This document shows positions 41,757 through 51,003 of a DNA stretch of 64,000 nucleotides, one piece after another. Below the pieces are notes generated by a model. The model had not been told where the DNA came from. It saw only the letters and a program-made list of their open reading frames with translations, and did not search any database. Each line of letters opens with the position of its first letter. The first letter of the stretch is position 1. This DNA comes from an uncultured Kordiimonas sp. (GTDB lineage: Bacteria; Pseudomonadota; Alphaproteobacteria; Sphingomonadales; Kordiimonadaceae). The stretch lies in assembly GCA_947492375.1 (NCBI GenBank), contig CANLMI010000001.1, forward strand, positions 434,001-498,000, written 5' to 3'. A program made the position numbers and the translations under genes.

Positions 41757-44009
41757 ATGACTGAACATTCTGATTTTAATGAAAATATCATCGAAGAACC
41801 GTTTGCGAATGCCTTGAGCGAGCGGTATTTGGCTTATGCGCTTTCAACCATCATGTCCCGCTCATTGCCGGACGTTCGTGATGGCATGAAACCTGTTCAC
41901 AGGCGGCTTTTGTACGCAATGCGGCTTTTGAAGCTGGACCCAAACACAGGGTATAAAAAATGCGCGCGTGTCGTTGGTGATGTAATCGGTAAATATCACC
42001 CGCATGGGGACCAGTCGGTTTATGATGCTTTGGTGCGTTTGGCGCAGGACTTTTCGGTTCGTTTCCCGCTCGTGGACGGGCAAGGTAACTTCGGTAACGT
42101 TGACGGTGATAACGCGGCCGCCATGCGATATACCGAGGCCCGTTTGACTGAAGTGGCTGCCAGCCTGATGGAAGGGCTGGAAGAAGACGCGGTTGATTTC
42201 CTCAAAACCTATGACGGTGAAGAAGAGGAACCTGTTGTGTTTCCGGGTGCCTTCCCGAACCTGCTTGCAAACGGTTCAACGGGTATCGCAGTTGGTATGG
42301 CGACATCGATCCCGCCGCATAATGTTGGTGAATTGATGGATGGCTTGCAGGTGTTGATCGAAGCGCGCCGTAAACCAGGCACAGAGGTTTCAACTGAGGC
42401 CTTGATGAAATATATTCCGGGCCCTGATTTCCCCACAGGAGGCCAAATCGTTGAGCCACCTGAAAATATCATGGAGGCTTATAAGACGGGTAGGGGGAGT
42501 TTCCGCCTGCGCGCAAGTTGGGAAAAGGAAGAGTTACCGCGCGGTCTGTATAATATTATCATCACGGAAATTCCGTATCAGGTTCAAAAATCCAAGCTGA
42601 TTGAAAAAATCGCTGAACTTATTTCTGATAAAAAACTGCCGATTTTGACGGACATCAGGGACGAATCAACCGACGAAATTCGTATTGTTCTGGAGCCGAA
42701 AAACCGCTCTGTCGAACCTGATATGTTGATGGAAAGCCTCTTTAAGCTCACAGAGCTTGAAACCCGCTTTTCCCTGAATATGAATGTTATCGCACTTGAT
42801 CGAAGGCCAAAGGTTTTATCATTACAGGAGGTATTGGAAAGCTTCCTTGATCATCAGGTTGATGTGCTTTTGCGCCGCAGCCGCTTCCGCCTTGCGAAAA
42901 TCGAGCGCCGCCTTGAAATTCTCTCTGGTTACCTGATTGCTTACCTGAACCTTGATGAAGTCATTCGTATTATCCGTGAAGAGGATGATGCGAAGGTAAG
43001 CCTGATGGAAACATTCAAACTGACTGAGGTACAAACCGAGGCGATTTTAAATATGCGCCTTCGTGCCCTTAGGAAACTTGAAGAGTTCGAAATCAAGACC
43101 GAGCACTCTAAACTGGAGGGCGAGCGCTCTGAGATTCTCGCGCTGTTGGGTTCTGAGGAACTTCAGTGGATTGCAGTTGGCGATAAGCTCGCGGATATTA
43201 AAAAACGCTTCGGTCAGGATACAGACCTCGGGAAACGCCGTACGCGCTTTGGTGATGCGCCCACAGCAGAAGTTATCCCGCTTGAGGCAATGATTGAGAA
43301 AGAACCGATCACTGTTGTGTGCTCCAAGCGTGGCTGGATACGTGCGCTCAAGGGCCACACGAAGGCAGATGAAGTCTTGAAGTATAAGGAAGGTGACGAA
43401 GAAAAATTCCGTTTCCATGCCTATACGACTGACAAGATATTCCTTATGGCAACCAACGGTAAGATTTTCACGCTCGGTGCTGATAAGTTGCCGGGGGGGC
43501 GCGGTAACGGTGAGCCCGTGCGTTTGATGGTTGATATGGATAATAATGACGAGATTATTGCCCTGTTGCCGTATCAGGCTGGCAAGCAATTGTTTGTCGC
43601 GTCTTCTATTGGCAAAGGTTTCCGCCTTGAGGCTGATAAAGCGATCGCGATGAAAAAGGGCGGCAAGCAGATTTTGAATGTCTCGGGCGATATTGTTGCA
43701 ACGCACTGTATGACGGTGGACGGTGACAGTGTTGCGGTTATTGGTGAAAACCGTAAACTGCTTGTGTTTGCCTTGGACGAAGTGCCGGAGCTAAACCGCG
43801 GGCAGGGTGTTGTTTTACAGCGCTATAAGGGCTGTGGGATGGCCGATGTGACGATCTTCCATAAGGCTGATGGCCTGACATGGCCGATGGGTGGCAGTTC
43901 TGACCGTTGGCGCACCGAAACCGAGCTTGATCAATGGACTGGCAAGCGTGGTAACGCAGGCCGCCTCCCACCAATGGGCTTCCCAAGGAATAATAAATTT
44001 AGCGGGTGA
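41757..44009 (+). CDS. parC: DNA topoisomerase IV subunit A
   Basis: The 750-residue protein decatenates daughter chromosomes with ParE. The N-terminus has SERYLAYALSTIMSRSLPDVRDGMKPVHRRLLYAM in parts, the quinolone-site text KYHPHGDQSVYDALV (with Gln-Ser where GyrA has Ser-Ala), and the active-site Tyr125 in AAAMRYTEARLTEVA. The C-terminal beta-pinwheel has KRGWIRALKGH and ATNGKIFTLGADKLPGGRGNGEPV and lacks the GyrA-box, which identifies ParC rather than GyrA. It begins 118 bases after the peptide array, on the same strand; the two are probably not one unit, although the intervening hairpin is weak. Confidence 0.95.
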   Translation: MTEHSDFNENIIEEPFANALSERYLAYALSTIMSRSLPDVRDGMKPVHRRLLYAMRLLKLDPNTGYKKCARVVGDVIGKYHPHGDQSVYDALVRLAQDFSVRFPLVDGQGNFGNVDGDNAAAMRYTEARLTEVAASLMEGLEEDAVDFLKTYDGEEEEPVVFPGAFPNLLANGSTGIAVGMATSIPPHNVGELMDGLQVLIEARRKPGTEVSTEALMKYIPGPDFPTGGQIVEPPENIMEAYKTGRGSFRLRASWEKEELPRGLYNIIITEIPYQVQKSKLIEKIAELISDKKLPILTDIRDESTDEIRIVLEPKNRSVEPDMLMESLFKLTELETRFSLNMNVIALDRRPKVLSLQEVLESFLDHQVDVLLRRSRFRLAKIERRLEILSGYLIAYLNLDEVIRIIREEDDAKVSLMETFKLTEVQTEAILNMRLRALRKLEEFEIKTEHSKLEGERSEILALLGSEELQWIAVGDKLADIKKRFGQDTDLGKRRTRFGDAPTAEVIPLEAMIEKEPITVVCSKRGWIRALKGHTKADEVLKYKEGDEEKFRFHAYTTDKIFLMATNGKIFTLGADKLPGGRGNGEPVRLMVDMDNNDEIIALLPYQAGKQLFVASSIGKGFRLEADKAIAMKKGGKQILNVSGDIVATHCMTVDGDSVAVIGENRKLLVFALDEVPELNRGQGVVLQRYKGCGMADVTIFHKADGLTWPMGGSSDRWRTETELDQWTGKRGNAGRLPPMGFPRNNKFSG

Positions 44010-44095
44010 TGGATGACATCTGATGAATGGATAGTTGGTTAGATTATCTATGTAATTGCTTTTTTTCGAATATTGTACTGATTTTAGACGGATAT

Positions 44096-45052
44096 TTATC
44101 TTGCGAATGGGCCATCATCTTTACAGTATTCGAAATTTAGCTCTTTTTTACCGACTTGTTTCAATTTAGCTAAAACATAGCACATGCGTCTCGGCTCTAA
44201 TTCAATAATGCCAAATGGGGGTGCTACGCTCTCAACTTTTCTCTGCATTAGTTCGAGTAATGGCGCTAAATGCTCTGGGGATTTGCTATTTGCATATACT
44301 AATGCATATGCCATTTCGTATAATCGGTCTCTATCAAGTCGCGGTATTGCCTTATCTTTCGGGAATGCTGATAACTTTCTATTCATTAACTGCACAATTC
44401 GATCAAGTGCATCCGGATGATCTGCAGCTGCTGCAACCTGAGCAGCACCTGTACCTAAAGAGTCTTTAATGCTAATTTTCTCGAAGGCGATTTGAGCATA
44501 TGGTTTGGATCGCTCTCCTAAGCCTGCAAGTATTGAACGTGAGTATGGTCTTATGTCGCGATTGCTGAAGACTTCCGATTTTTGTGGTACTGAATTAAAT
44601 GCAGAATTAGCAACGATTTCTGTCAGTTGTTCATTAGGGTTTGGTAGTTTGGAAATCAGCTTAAGTCCTGATTCTGTGATACGTCCCAGTCTAAGGTGAT
44701 TAGAAATGTTGATTGTTATTCCTGCCTTTTTATAAACCTCAAGCGGGTCGCAGACTTGACCATTATTTCGAAAGATACCATGACTTAAAAGTTTTAGAGC
44801 TCCAATTGTCAAAGGGCTAACCTCTTGGTCAGGATGTTCTAAGGCCGTAACTGCCGTATTGAAAATTGATCGCTCGGTATCATTTGCTGTGACACAGCTA
44901 GTATTAATTCTTATATGTTGTAGCTCTGGTGGAAAGGCATTCGCCAGTTCATACCTAGCTACTTGTTTTGATTTGTTCGATGAACCAGTATTTAACGCCA
45001 AACCAAGTAGTAAACCTAATGATACAAAAGCAATAACTTTGAATATTTTCAT
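44096..45052 (-). CDS. Exported or membrane-anchored protein of unknown function
   Basis: The 318-residue product has an N-terminal hydrophobic segment (VIAFVSLGLLLGLALNTG, residues 5-22) and a mostly helical body with repeated short helices, for example TIGALKLLSHGIF, ITESGLKLISKLP, GAAQVAAAADHPDALDRIVQLMNRKL and PEHLAPLLELMQRKVE. The spacing of these helices recalls HEAT-like repeats, but I cannot assign a family. Four Cys are present (INTSCVT, NGQVCDPL, PRRMCYV, EYCKDD) and could form disulphides in the periplasm. It is convergent to parC and stands alone. No further role is visible. Confidence 0.65.
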   Translation of the reverse strand: MKIFKVIAFVSLGLLLGLALNTGSSNKSKQVARYELANAFPPELQHIRINTSCVTANDTERSIFNTAVTALEHPDQEVSPLTIGALKLLSHGIFRNNGQVCDPLEVYKKAGITINISNHLRLGRITESGLKLISKLPNPNEQLTEIVANSAFNSVPQKSEVFSNRDIRPYSRSILAGLGERSKPYAQIAFEKISIKDSLGTGAAQVAAAADHPDALDRIVQLMNRKLSAFPKDKAIPRLDRDRLYEMAYALVYANSKSPEHLAPLLELMQRKVESVAPPFGIIELEPRRMCYVLAKLKQVGKKELNFEYCKDDGPFAR

Positions 45053-45204
45053 AGCAGTTCACCTTTAATACTGTCGATGAAACATATAATCGTTTGGTTA
45101 TCACAGACGGGTTCTGTAATGCCTAATTAATGTTAACAGCTAGCCACTCTCTATATATAGGGTTTATGATGAAAAAATATAGAGCTGTATCTTGCTCTTA
45201 AAGG

Positions 45205-45654
45205 CTATGCATCAGGGAAATAGAAACTGACGAAATCATAGATTTTTTCAGGGTCAGTTAGGCCCGCACCTTCAATAAGATATTCGCCGCCTTTAAATAG
45301 CATTAAGGTGCCTGTATAATTCAGGTTGTATTTATTTCGAAATTCGATATCGCGGTCAAAATCCACACGGATTGCTCGTATCTTTGGTGCTTTGCCAGCT
45401 TCATCCAGTTCTTCAAATGCTTCATGCTGCTTTAGACACGTCGGACACCACGACGCATATACCTCAACGAGCATGGGTTCACCGGCAGCAAGGCGTGCCT
45501 CGAACTTTGCATGATCATATTCTTCCCACCCGGGTAAAATGGGGTCTGCAGGGCGAAGGTTCATATAGGCAAGGTCACCAAAGAAAGCGATAACCATCAG
45601 AGCAACAATTACAAATGTTGCATGGGATTTTTTAATCGACATTTTCATGGGCAT
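45205..45654 (-). CDS. Membrane-anchored thioredoxin-like protein
   Basis: The protein (about 149 residues) has one N-terminal membrane segment (HATFVIVALMVIAFFGDLAY) and a periplasmic thioredoxin fold with the active site VEVYASWCPTCLKQHEAFEEL. Later come IRAIRVDFDRDIEFRNKYN, then NYTGTLMLFKGGEYLIEGAG, where the usual cis-Pro is replaced by Gly-Thr, which is unusual. It likely reduces or isomerises disulphides outside the cytoplasm. The start is uncertain: ATG 45654, 45648 and 45642 all lack a clear ribosome binding site. Confidence 0.75.
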   Translation of the reverse strand: MPMKMSIKKSHATFVIVALMVIAFFGDLAYMNLRPADPILPGWEEYDHAKFEARLAAGEPMLVEVYASWCPTCLKQHEAFEELDEAGKAPKIRAIRVDFDRDIEFRNKYNLNYTGTLMLFKGGEYLIEGAGLTDPEKIYDFVSFYFPDA

Positions 45655-45750
45655 AGCTATATCGTTGAACAATAGAGAGTTCAATTAAAACAGATGTGAT
45701 CTGGTATTCTGCGATTTCGCTAGAGGGCTATTTCAGAGTTTTAAATAATT

Positions 45751-46293
45751 ATGAGTATTAAATTACAGACTGAGCGGATGAGTATCCGCGAACACCGCGT
45801 GGGCGATATCGCTGCTGTTGAGGCCTATAGCACGCAGGAAAAATTCTGGCGTTATTTGCAGGTTGGTGAGTTAGGTGAAGGCAGTGGAAAGGCTTATGTT
45901 GAGCGTGTGATTGCCGAGCAATCCATGCGACCACGCAGCGAGTTTAACCTTGCCCTTACCATGAAAGCGAATGAACAAATTGTTGGTAATGTCCGCCTTG
46001 GTATTACAGACCTTGAAAATAGTGAGGCTATTTTGGGATACGCGGTTGCGCCTGAATATTGGGGGCAGGGCGATGCAAGTGAGGCGGTTAAGGCGATTAC
46101 TGATTTTGCCTTCAACACCCTATTCATGCACCGTGTTTACGCAGTGGTAGATATTGAAAATGCGGCGTCCATTAATGTGCTTCAGAAATGTAGGTTTATT
46201 CATGAAGGCACTCTTCGCGAGAATAAAATTAGCCAAGGGGTACGACGTAGTTCCCACATCTATAGCCTGCTTACTGATGAGTATTCAGCCTGA
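45751..46293 (+). CDS. GNAT acetyltransferase, RimJ/RimL type
   Basis: The 180-residue protein matches the ribosomal-protein and amine acetyltransferase family: MSIREHRVGDIAAVEAYSTQEKFWRYLQ (in two parts), LALTMKANEQIVGNVRLGI, GYAVAPEYWGQGDASEAVKAI with the acetyl-CoA loop WGQGDA, and INVLQKCRFIHEGTLRENKI. Substrate is unknown. It is a single gene divergent from the thioredoxin-like gene. Confidence 0.85.
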   Translation: MSIKLQTERMSIREHRVGDIAAVEAYSTQEKFWRYLQVGELGEGSGKAYVERVIAEQSMRPRSEFNLALTMKANEQIVGNVRLGITDLENSEAILGYAVAPEYWGQGDASEAVKAITDFAFNTLFMHRVYAVVDIENAASINVLQKCRFIHEGTLRENKISQGVRRSSHIYSLLTDEYSA

Positions 46294-46322
46294 CAGGCTA
46301 TAATTATTAGATGTTTTTGGGC

Positions 46323-46715
46323 TTATTTTTGTGGTGCCATGCAGAAGGCATTTAATTTGTTGCCGTCAAGGTCACGGAAGTATCCCGCATAAAACCCAAA
46401 GGCAGGGTCGCCGCGATACCCTGGCGCACCTTCATCTGCACCGCCGTTTGCGAGCGCAATTTTGTGAATTTCATCAACCATTGCTTTCGATGTCGCTGCA
46501 AATGCAGTCATCGTTCCGTTGCCAACGGTTGCTTTACTTTCATCGAATGGCATAGTTACGCTAAAGCTTGGATTTTTACCCATTTCACCAATGCCCCATG
46601 CGATGAACTTTTCGGCGTCCCACGTGCGTTTGGCACCCATTGGTGTAAAGATGGCATCATAAAATTTGCCTGCGCTATCAAGATTATTGGTCCCCACCAT
46701 ACTATAAGCGATCAT
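46323..46715 (-). CDS. VOC superfamily (glyoxalase/bleomycin resistance-like) protein
   Basis: The 130-residue single-domain VOC protein begins MIAYSMVGTNNLDSAGKFYDAIFTPMGAKRTWD (in two parts) and ends GYFRDLDGNKLNAFCMAP. These are the family's two beta-alpha-beta-beta-beta modules. Metal-binding residues are not all evident, so activity is unknown. It is convergent to the acetyltransferase gene. Confidence 0.85.
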   Translation of the reverse strand: MIAYSMVGTNNLDSAGKFYDAIFTPMGAKRTWDAEKFIAWGIGEMGKNPSFSVTMPFDESKATVGNGTMTAFAATSKAMVDEIHKIALANGGADEGAPGYRGDPAFGFYAGYFRDLDGNKLNAFCMAPQK

Positions 46716-46821
46716 AACTACCTCCTTGCGTGATATATTTGACGCACGCTAGCATGGGTTTTGATCGCCGCCAATGGAACAAAAAGTAATAGAGGCTATG
46801 CAATTTTGTTTGTTTGACAGG

Positions 46822-48402
46822 CTAAAATAACTGTTTGGGCAGCCATGTTACCATTTCAGGGAACAACGCAATCATAATAAGCGCCAGAATTTGAATGATT
46901 ACAAAAGGTATCACGCCCTTGTATATTGCCGTGGTCGGGATGCTTTCGGGCACCACACCGCGTAGGTAGAAAAGTGCAAAACCAAATGGCGGTGTCAAGA
47001 AGCTGGTTTGCAGATTCATTGCCATTAACACACCCAGCCATACGGGGCCAAGGCTACCCTCCATCGCTAGCAGCGCGGGGGCAACGATGGGGACAACAAC
47101 AAATGTTATTTCAATAAAATCAAGGAAGAAGCCCAATACAAACATTAATAACATCACGAGGATGAGGGCAGTTATGTATCCGCCGGGTAAGTTGGTGAGC
47201 ATGTTTTCGATAATTTCATCACCGCCGATGCCGCGAAATACAAGCGAAAAGAGCGCAGCACCAATCAAAATCGCGTAGATCATCGTTGAAATACGCACTG
47301 TTGATGTCATGACCTCGTTCAAAATTTTCTTTTGTTTTAAAAGCCAAAGTGCCCGTGCAAGGCCGATTGTGAAGACAATAGTCAGTAAAATTGCGCCGTA
47401 ATAGGCAACAACGTCAGAGGTTGGAACAGCGTCGCGGTCAATGCGCAGGTCTGCAAATGCGGCGATCAGCAAAAGGATGATAAGACAGCTGAGTGTTATT
47501 AAAACATTCTGGCGTGATTTGGCATTTTGCCGCGCAGCCCCCAAAAGCATAGCACCAATTGCACCCACGCTCGCGGCTTCTGTCGGTGTTGCAATTCCGC
47601 TGAGGATTGACCCTAAAACCGCTATGATTAGAACAAGCGGCGGCATCAGAGCTTTCAAGAGGTTAATGTAAAAGTTTGTGTCCAAGCTCTCGCCTTCATC
47701 ACGCGGTATAGCGGGGCTAGCGTTTGGCCGTGTGATGGCAACGATAACCTGATAGAGGATATAAAGCCCGACAAGTACAAGGCCCGGGATAAGGGCCCCT
47801 GCAAACAATTCACCGGCGCTCATGGGGGTTGGAGAAAATATATTCTGCTCTAATTGTGCTTGCTGCCACGCCGATGACATGACATCTGCGAGTAGTATCA
47901 AAACGATTGAAGGCGGGATAATTTGCCCGAGCGTGCCGGCTGCTGCTATTGAACCTGTGGATAGTGACGGCGAATACCCACGTTTTAACATAGTTGGCAG
48001 GGATAATAATCCCATCGTTACAACTGTTGCACCGACGATGCCGGTTGAGGCAGCGAGAAGCGCACCGACAATTGAAACCGAAATACCAAGACCGCCGCGA
48101 AGCGGGCCAAAAAGCTTACCCATATTTTCCAGTAAGTCTTCGGCAACATTGGATTTCTCCAGCATCACACCCATGGCGACAAATAAAGGTATGGCGAACA
48201 ATAGTTCGTTGCGGATTACATTGCCGTATATGCGGTCAGGCAGTAATGTCAGGAAGCTTACATCAAGTGCACCGGTGGCAATACCAATCAGGCCAAATAT
48301 CAAACCGGTTCCGCCCAGTGTGAACGCCACAGGAAAACCGGACAGTAAGAAAAACACCAATGTAACAAACATGCTGATGGTTAATAGTAAGCTGATATCC
48401 AT
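46822..48402 (-). CDS. TRAP transporter large permease (DctM type)
   Basis: The 526-residue membrane protein has 12 or more helices and the DctM signatures FLLSGFPVAFTLGGTGLIFG, NELLFAIPLFVAMGVMLEKS, GTLGQIIPPSIVLILLAD and PTEAASVGAIGAMLLG. It is about 90 residues longer than the usual DctM, with extra hydrophobic text in the middle (VLITLSCLIILLLIAAF and the helix after it), as in TakM-type permeases. It uses the sodium gradient to import the ligand delivered by the DctP protein. Its start overlaps the DctQ stop by one base (TGATG). Confidence 0.9.
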   Translation of the reverse strand: MDISLLLTISMFVTLVFFLLSGFPVAFTLGGTGLIFGLIGIATGALDVSFLTLLPDRIYGNVIRNELLFAIPLFVAMGVMLEKSNVAEDLLENMGKLFGPLRGGLGISVSIVGALLAASTGIVGATVVTMGLLSLPTMLKRGYSPSLSTGSIAAAGTLGQIIPPSIVLILLADVMSSAWQQAQLEQNIFSPTPMSAGELFAGALIPGLVLVGLYILYQVIVAITRPNASPAIPRDEGESLDTNFYINLLKALMPPLVLIIAVLGSILSGIATPTEAASVGAIGAMLLGAARQNAKSRQNVLITLSCLIILLLIAAFADLRIDRDAVPTSDVVAYYGAILLTIVFTIGLARALWLLKQKKILNEVMTSTVRISTMIYAILIGAALFSLVFRGIGGDEIIENMLTNLPGGYITALILVMLLMFVLGFFLDFIEITFVVVPIVAPALLAMEGSLGPVWLGVLMAMNLQTSFLTPPFGFALFYLRGVVPESIPTTAIYKGVIPFVIIQILALIMIALFPEMVTWLPKQLF

Positions 48403-48902
48403 CAGGCATTGTCCCTGTATGATTTGATGGTTTTTATCAGGTTTGACAAGGCATGAAGCGTAAGGCTAAGGCCAAACAAAAGGAGCGTTGTTTTTAAAAT
48501 ATAAACAAAAGGCAAGCCACTTGCCTCTACGCTTGCTTCCTGAAACCGCCAACTGTCAATAATATAAGGCATTGATGCCCACCAAAAAAGCCCAAGGAAT
48601 GGGATAAGTAAAAATAGAGTGCCTAATATATCAACGATGTGTTTCTTTCGCTCAGGGAATTTGCTGTAGAACAAATCAACGCGGACATGCCCTTGATGAA
48701 GGGCTGTATAACCAGCGCCGCCAAGGAACATCAAGGCATTGATATATTGCAAACTTTCCTGAAGCTTCACATTGCCAACTGCAAAAACATAAACTGTCAA
48801 AACAATCGTAAATTGAACCAGAATTAATAATAGCGGGGTAATCGCCAGAATTTTTCCTGACGTTTCCAATATAGTATCAATGGTATTTGCGATTTTTTGC
48901 AT
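48402..48902 (-). CDS. TRAP transporter small permease (DctQ type)
   Basis: The 166-residue protein has four hydrophobic helices, the usual DctQ number: ILAITPLLLILVQFTIVLTVYVF, LQYINALMFLGGAGYTALHQGHVRVDLFY in parts, VDILGTLFLLIPFLGLFWWAS and FVYILKTTLLLFGLSLTLH. The text HQGHVRVDLFYSKF is typical of the subfamily. ATG 48902 is preferred, because earlier starts would lie inside the DctP gene. It is the middle gene of the TRAP operon. Confidence 0.85.
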   Translation of the reverse strand: MQKIANTIDTILETSGKILAITPLLLILVQFTIVLTVYVFAVGNVKLQESLQYINALMFLGGAGYTALHQGHVRVDLFYSKFPERKKHIVDILGTLFLLIPFLGLFWWASMPYIIDSWRFQEASVEASGLPFVYILKTTLLLFGLSLTLHALSNLIKTIKSYRDNA

Positions 48903-48921
48903 GAAAATACTATATCTAGGC

Positions 48922-50130
48922 TTAGGCTTTTTCTGCTGCGGCACGTGCTTGCATGTAAGCTTGTTCTGCAATCTCGCCCCAGCGAATACCGTTTGAACGT
49001 GCTTCTGAAAAACTCTTGAAAATGCGACCGGTTAGCTCGTCATTTTGTGCAGTTTCTGCAAGAACCTCAGCAGATACCTTTGCAAGGCGTGTCAGAATTT
49101 CCTGTGAAAACTGTTTCAATTGTACATTATGCTCATTAACGAGGGTGTGAAGCGCCCGCGCATTATTCAATGTAAATTCAGAAAACATAATGTCATTTTC
49201 TGCGGCACTTGCTGATCTAATGATTTCCTGTTCACGCGGCGACATATCATCCCACAGGCCTTTGTTAAGGCCAAGCGACAGTGTGGTGCCCGGCTCATGA
49301 ATGCCCGGATAATAATAATTATTCACAATTGTATGGAAACCGAAGGCCAAATCATTCCAGGGGCCTATCCATTCAGTTGCATCAATATTGCCTTGGCTGA
49401 GGGCCTGAAATATTTCGCCGCCTTGTTTCGTTACAGGTGCTGCACCGAGGCGCTGCATTACTTCGCCGCCGAGGCCGGGCATGCGAATACGAAGGCCTTG
49501 AAAGTCGTCAACTGTGTTCATATCACGTTGGAACCAGCCACCCATCTGAACGCCCGTGTTACCAGCCATAAAGGGTTTTACGTTAAAACCGCCAGCGAGT
49601 TCGTCCCATAGTTCCTGACCGCCACCAAAGCGAACCCATGCGTTCATTTCATTTGCTGTCATGCCCATTGGTACAGCGGCAAAGAAATTAAATCCTTGTG
49701 ATTTGCCTTGCCAGTAATATTCTGCGGCATGATACATATCCGCTTTTCCTTGGCTGACGGCATCAAAACCACCGAGCGCACCAACAAGCTCACCAGCTGC
49801 ATATACCTTAATGCTGATTTGCCCGTCAGAGAGCGTTTCAATTCTTTTTGCAAGGCGTTCAGCACCTGTGCCAAGACCGGGGAAGTTTTTGGGCCAGCTT
49901 GTCACCATTTTCAATGTGCGTTTTTTTGATAGAATTGCCGCACTGCCGCCAGTATTTTCCTGTGCGCTACTATCGCATGCGGCTGCTAATGCTGCCGTGC
50001 TTACGACTGCTGCCTTTTTTAAAAATGACCGCCGATTAGTTGGGGATGAATTTAATTTAGAATTTTTCGAAACACTTTTGCCTTGTGAAGCGGTTTTGTT
50101 GCTTTTGCTCACTGGCTTTTCCCTCACCAT
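48922..50130 (-). CDS. TRAP transporter substrate-binding protein, Tat-exported (TakP type)
   Basis: The 402-residue protein has a Tat signal (NRRSFLKKAAVVSTAALAAA) with a following Cys (AAACDSS) that may make it a lipoprotein. The body fits the DctP/TakP fold: LKMVTSWPKNFPGLGTGAERL, VQMGGWFQRDMNTVDDFQGLRIRMPGLGGEV in parts, and NIDATEWIGPWNDLAFGF. The TakP subgroup binds alpha-keto acids such as pyruvate, or other carboxylates; the ligand is not decided by the sequence. A 47-residue basic stretch precedes the Tat motif, unusually long, so a start further downstream cannot be excluded. First gene of the operon. Confidence 0.9.
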   Translation of the reverse strand: MVREKPVSKSNKTASQGKSVSKNSKLNSSPTNRRSFLKKAAVVSTAALAAACDSSAQENTGGSAAILSKKRTLKMVTSWPKNFPGLGTGAERLAKRIETLSDGQISIKVYAAGELVGALGGFDAVSQGKADMYHAAEYYWQGKSQGFNFFAAVPMGMTANEMNAWVRFGGGQELWDELAGGFNVKPFMAGNTGVQMGGWFQRDMNTVDDFQGLRIRMPGLGGEVMQRLGAAPVTKQGGEIFQALSQGNIDATEWIGPWNDLAFGFHTIVNNYYYPGIHEPGTTLSLGLNKGLWDDMSPREQEIIRSASAAENDIMFSEFTLNNARALHTLVNEHNVQLKQFSQEILTRLAKVSAEVLAETAQNDELTGRIFKSFSEARSNGIRWGEIAEQAYMQARAAAEKA

Positions 50131-50234
50131 GCTATATATTTCACCATCGTATAATCAATAGACTATAAAACGGTAAAATCGATAATTACCTGATTAGAAT
50201 AAATAGCGTTTATTGCGAGATTGTCGAGGAAATA

Positions 50235-50972
50235 TTATGTCACAAGATCGTCAGTTTCGATGTCGTACCATCCATTCTGGCCCAGGCGCTCCAAAGGTTT
50301 AAATTTACGCTTGTAGCTCATTTTTTGACTGCCACTAACCCAGTATCCCAGATAGACGAAAGGTTGATTAGCAATTTTTGCCCGTTCTATATGATTGAGA
50401 ATAATATAGGTGCCGAGGCTCCGGCTTGTTTCATGAATATCAAAAAAGCTGTAAACCATTGAAAGGCCATCTGTTAGCTCATCAGTTAAACCAACAGCCA
50501 TCAATTTTTGATCCAGCACCCGGCGATATTCAACGATTGCCGTTGATACAGGGCTGGTTTCAACCATATCAGCATATTCTTCTATGGTCATTGAAGCCAT
50601 GCTGCCTTCTTTGTGGCGCTCGTTAAGATAGTCGCTGAGCAGTTTAAATTGCTCTTCTGTAACTTTCGCTGGTTTTACTTCAGCTTTAATATCGCTGTTT
50701 TGTTTTAAAATTCTGCGTTGTGATTTACTGGAGTTATGTTCAAGTGCGCGGACCCGTACAGAAATACAGGCACTGCATGCTTCACATGCAGGGCGATAAA
50801 CAACGGATTGACTGCGTCTGAAACCAACGCGGCCCAAGGCTTCATTTAAAGAGCTTGCGTCCGGGCCATTGAGTTCGGTGAAAACTTTGCGCTCAATTTG
50901 GCCATCGATGTAGGGGCACGGAGAGGGGGCCGTTACATAAAATTTGGGGAATTGAAGCCCTTGATCTGTCAT
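50235..50972 (-). CDS. bpt: Leucyl/arginyl-tRNA-protein transferase (Bpt/Ate type)
   Basis: The 245-residue enzyme adds an amino acid to the N-terminus of proteins that carry Asp or Glu there, feeding the N-degron (ClpS) pathway. Features: PCPYIDGQIERKVFTEL, the Cys-rich RPACEACSACISVRV, YLNERHKEGSMA, and GLSMVYSFFDIHETSRSLGTY (in parts), then YLGYWVSGSQKMSYKRKFKPLE. These match the bacterial Bpt group, which transfers leucine. It is a single gene between the TRAP operon and the SLC13 gene. Confidence 0.93.
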   Translation of the reverse strand: MTDQGLQFPKFYVTAPSPCPYIDGQIERKVFTELNGPDASSLNEALGRVGFRRSQSVVYRPACEACSACISVRVRALEHNSSKSQRRILKQNSDIKAEVKPAKVTEEQFKLLSDYLNERHKEGSMASMTIEEYADMVETSPVSTAIVEYRRVLDQKLMAVGLTDELTDGLSMVYSFFDIHETSRSLGTYIILNHIERAKIANQPFVYLGYWVSGSQKMSYKRKFKPLERLGQNGWYDIETDDLVT

Positions 50973-51003
50973 GGTTGATGGTCTCCAAATACACTAGACA
51001 CAA

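Noticed and set aside
43047-43706. 219-residue frame on the - strand within parC
   Set aside because: Fully inside the conserved parC coding region, with parC text intact; a shadow frame.
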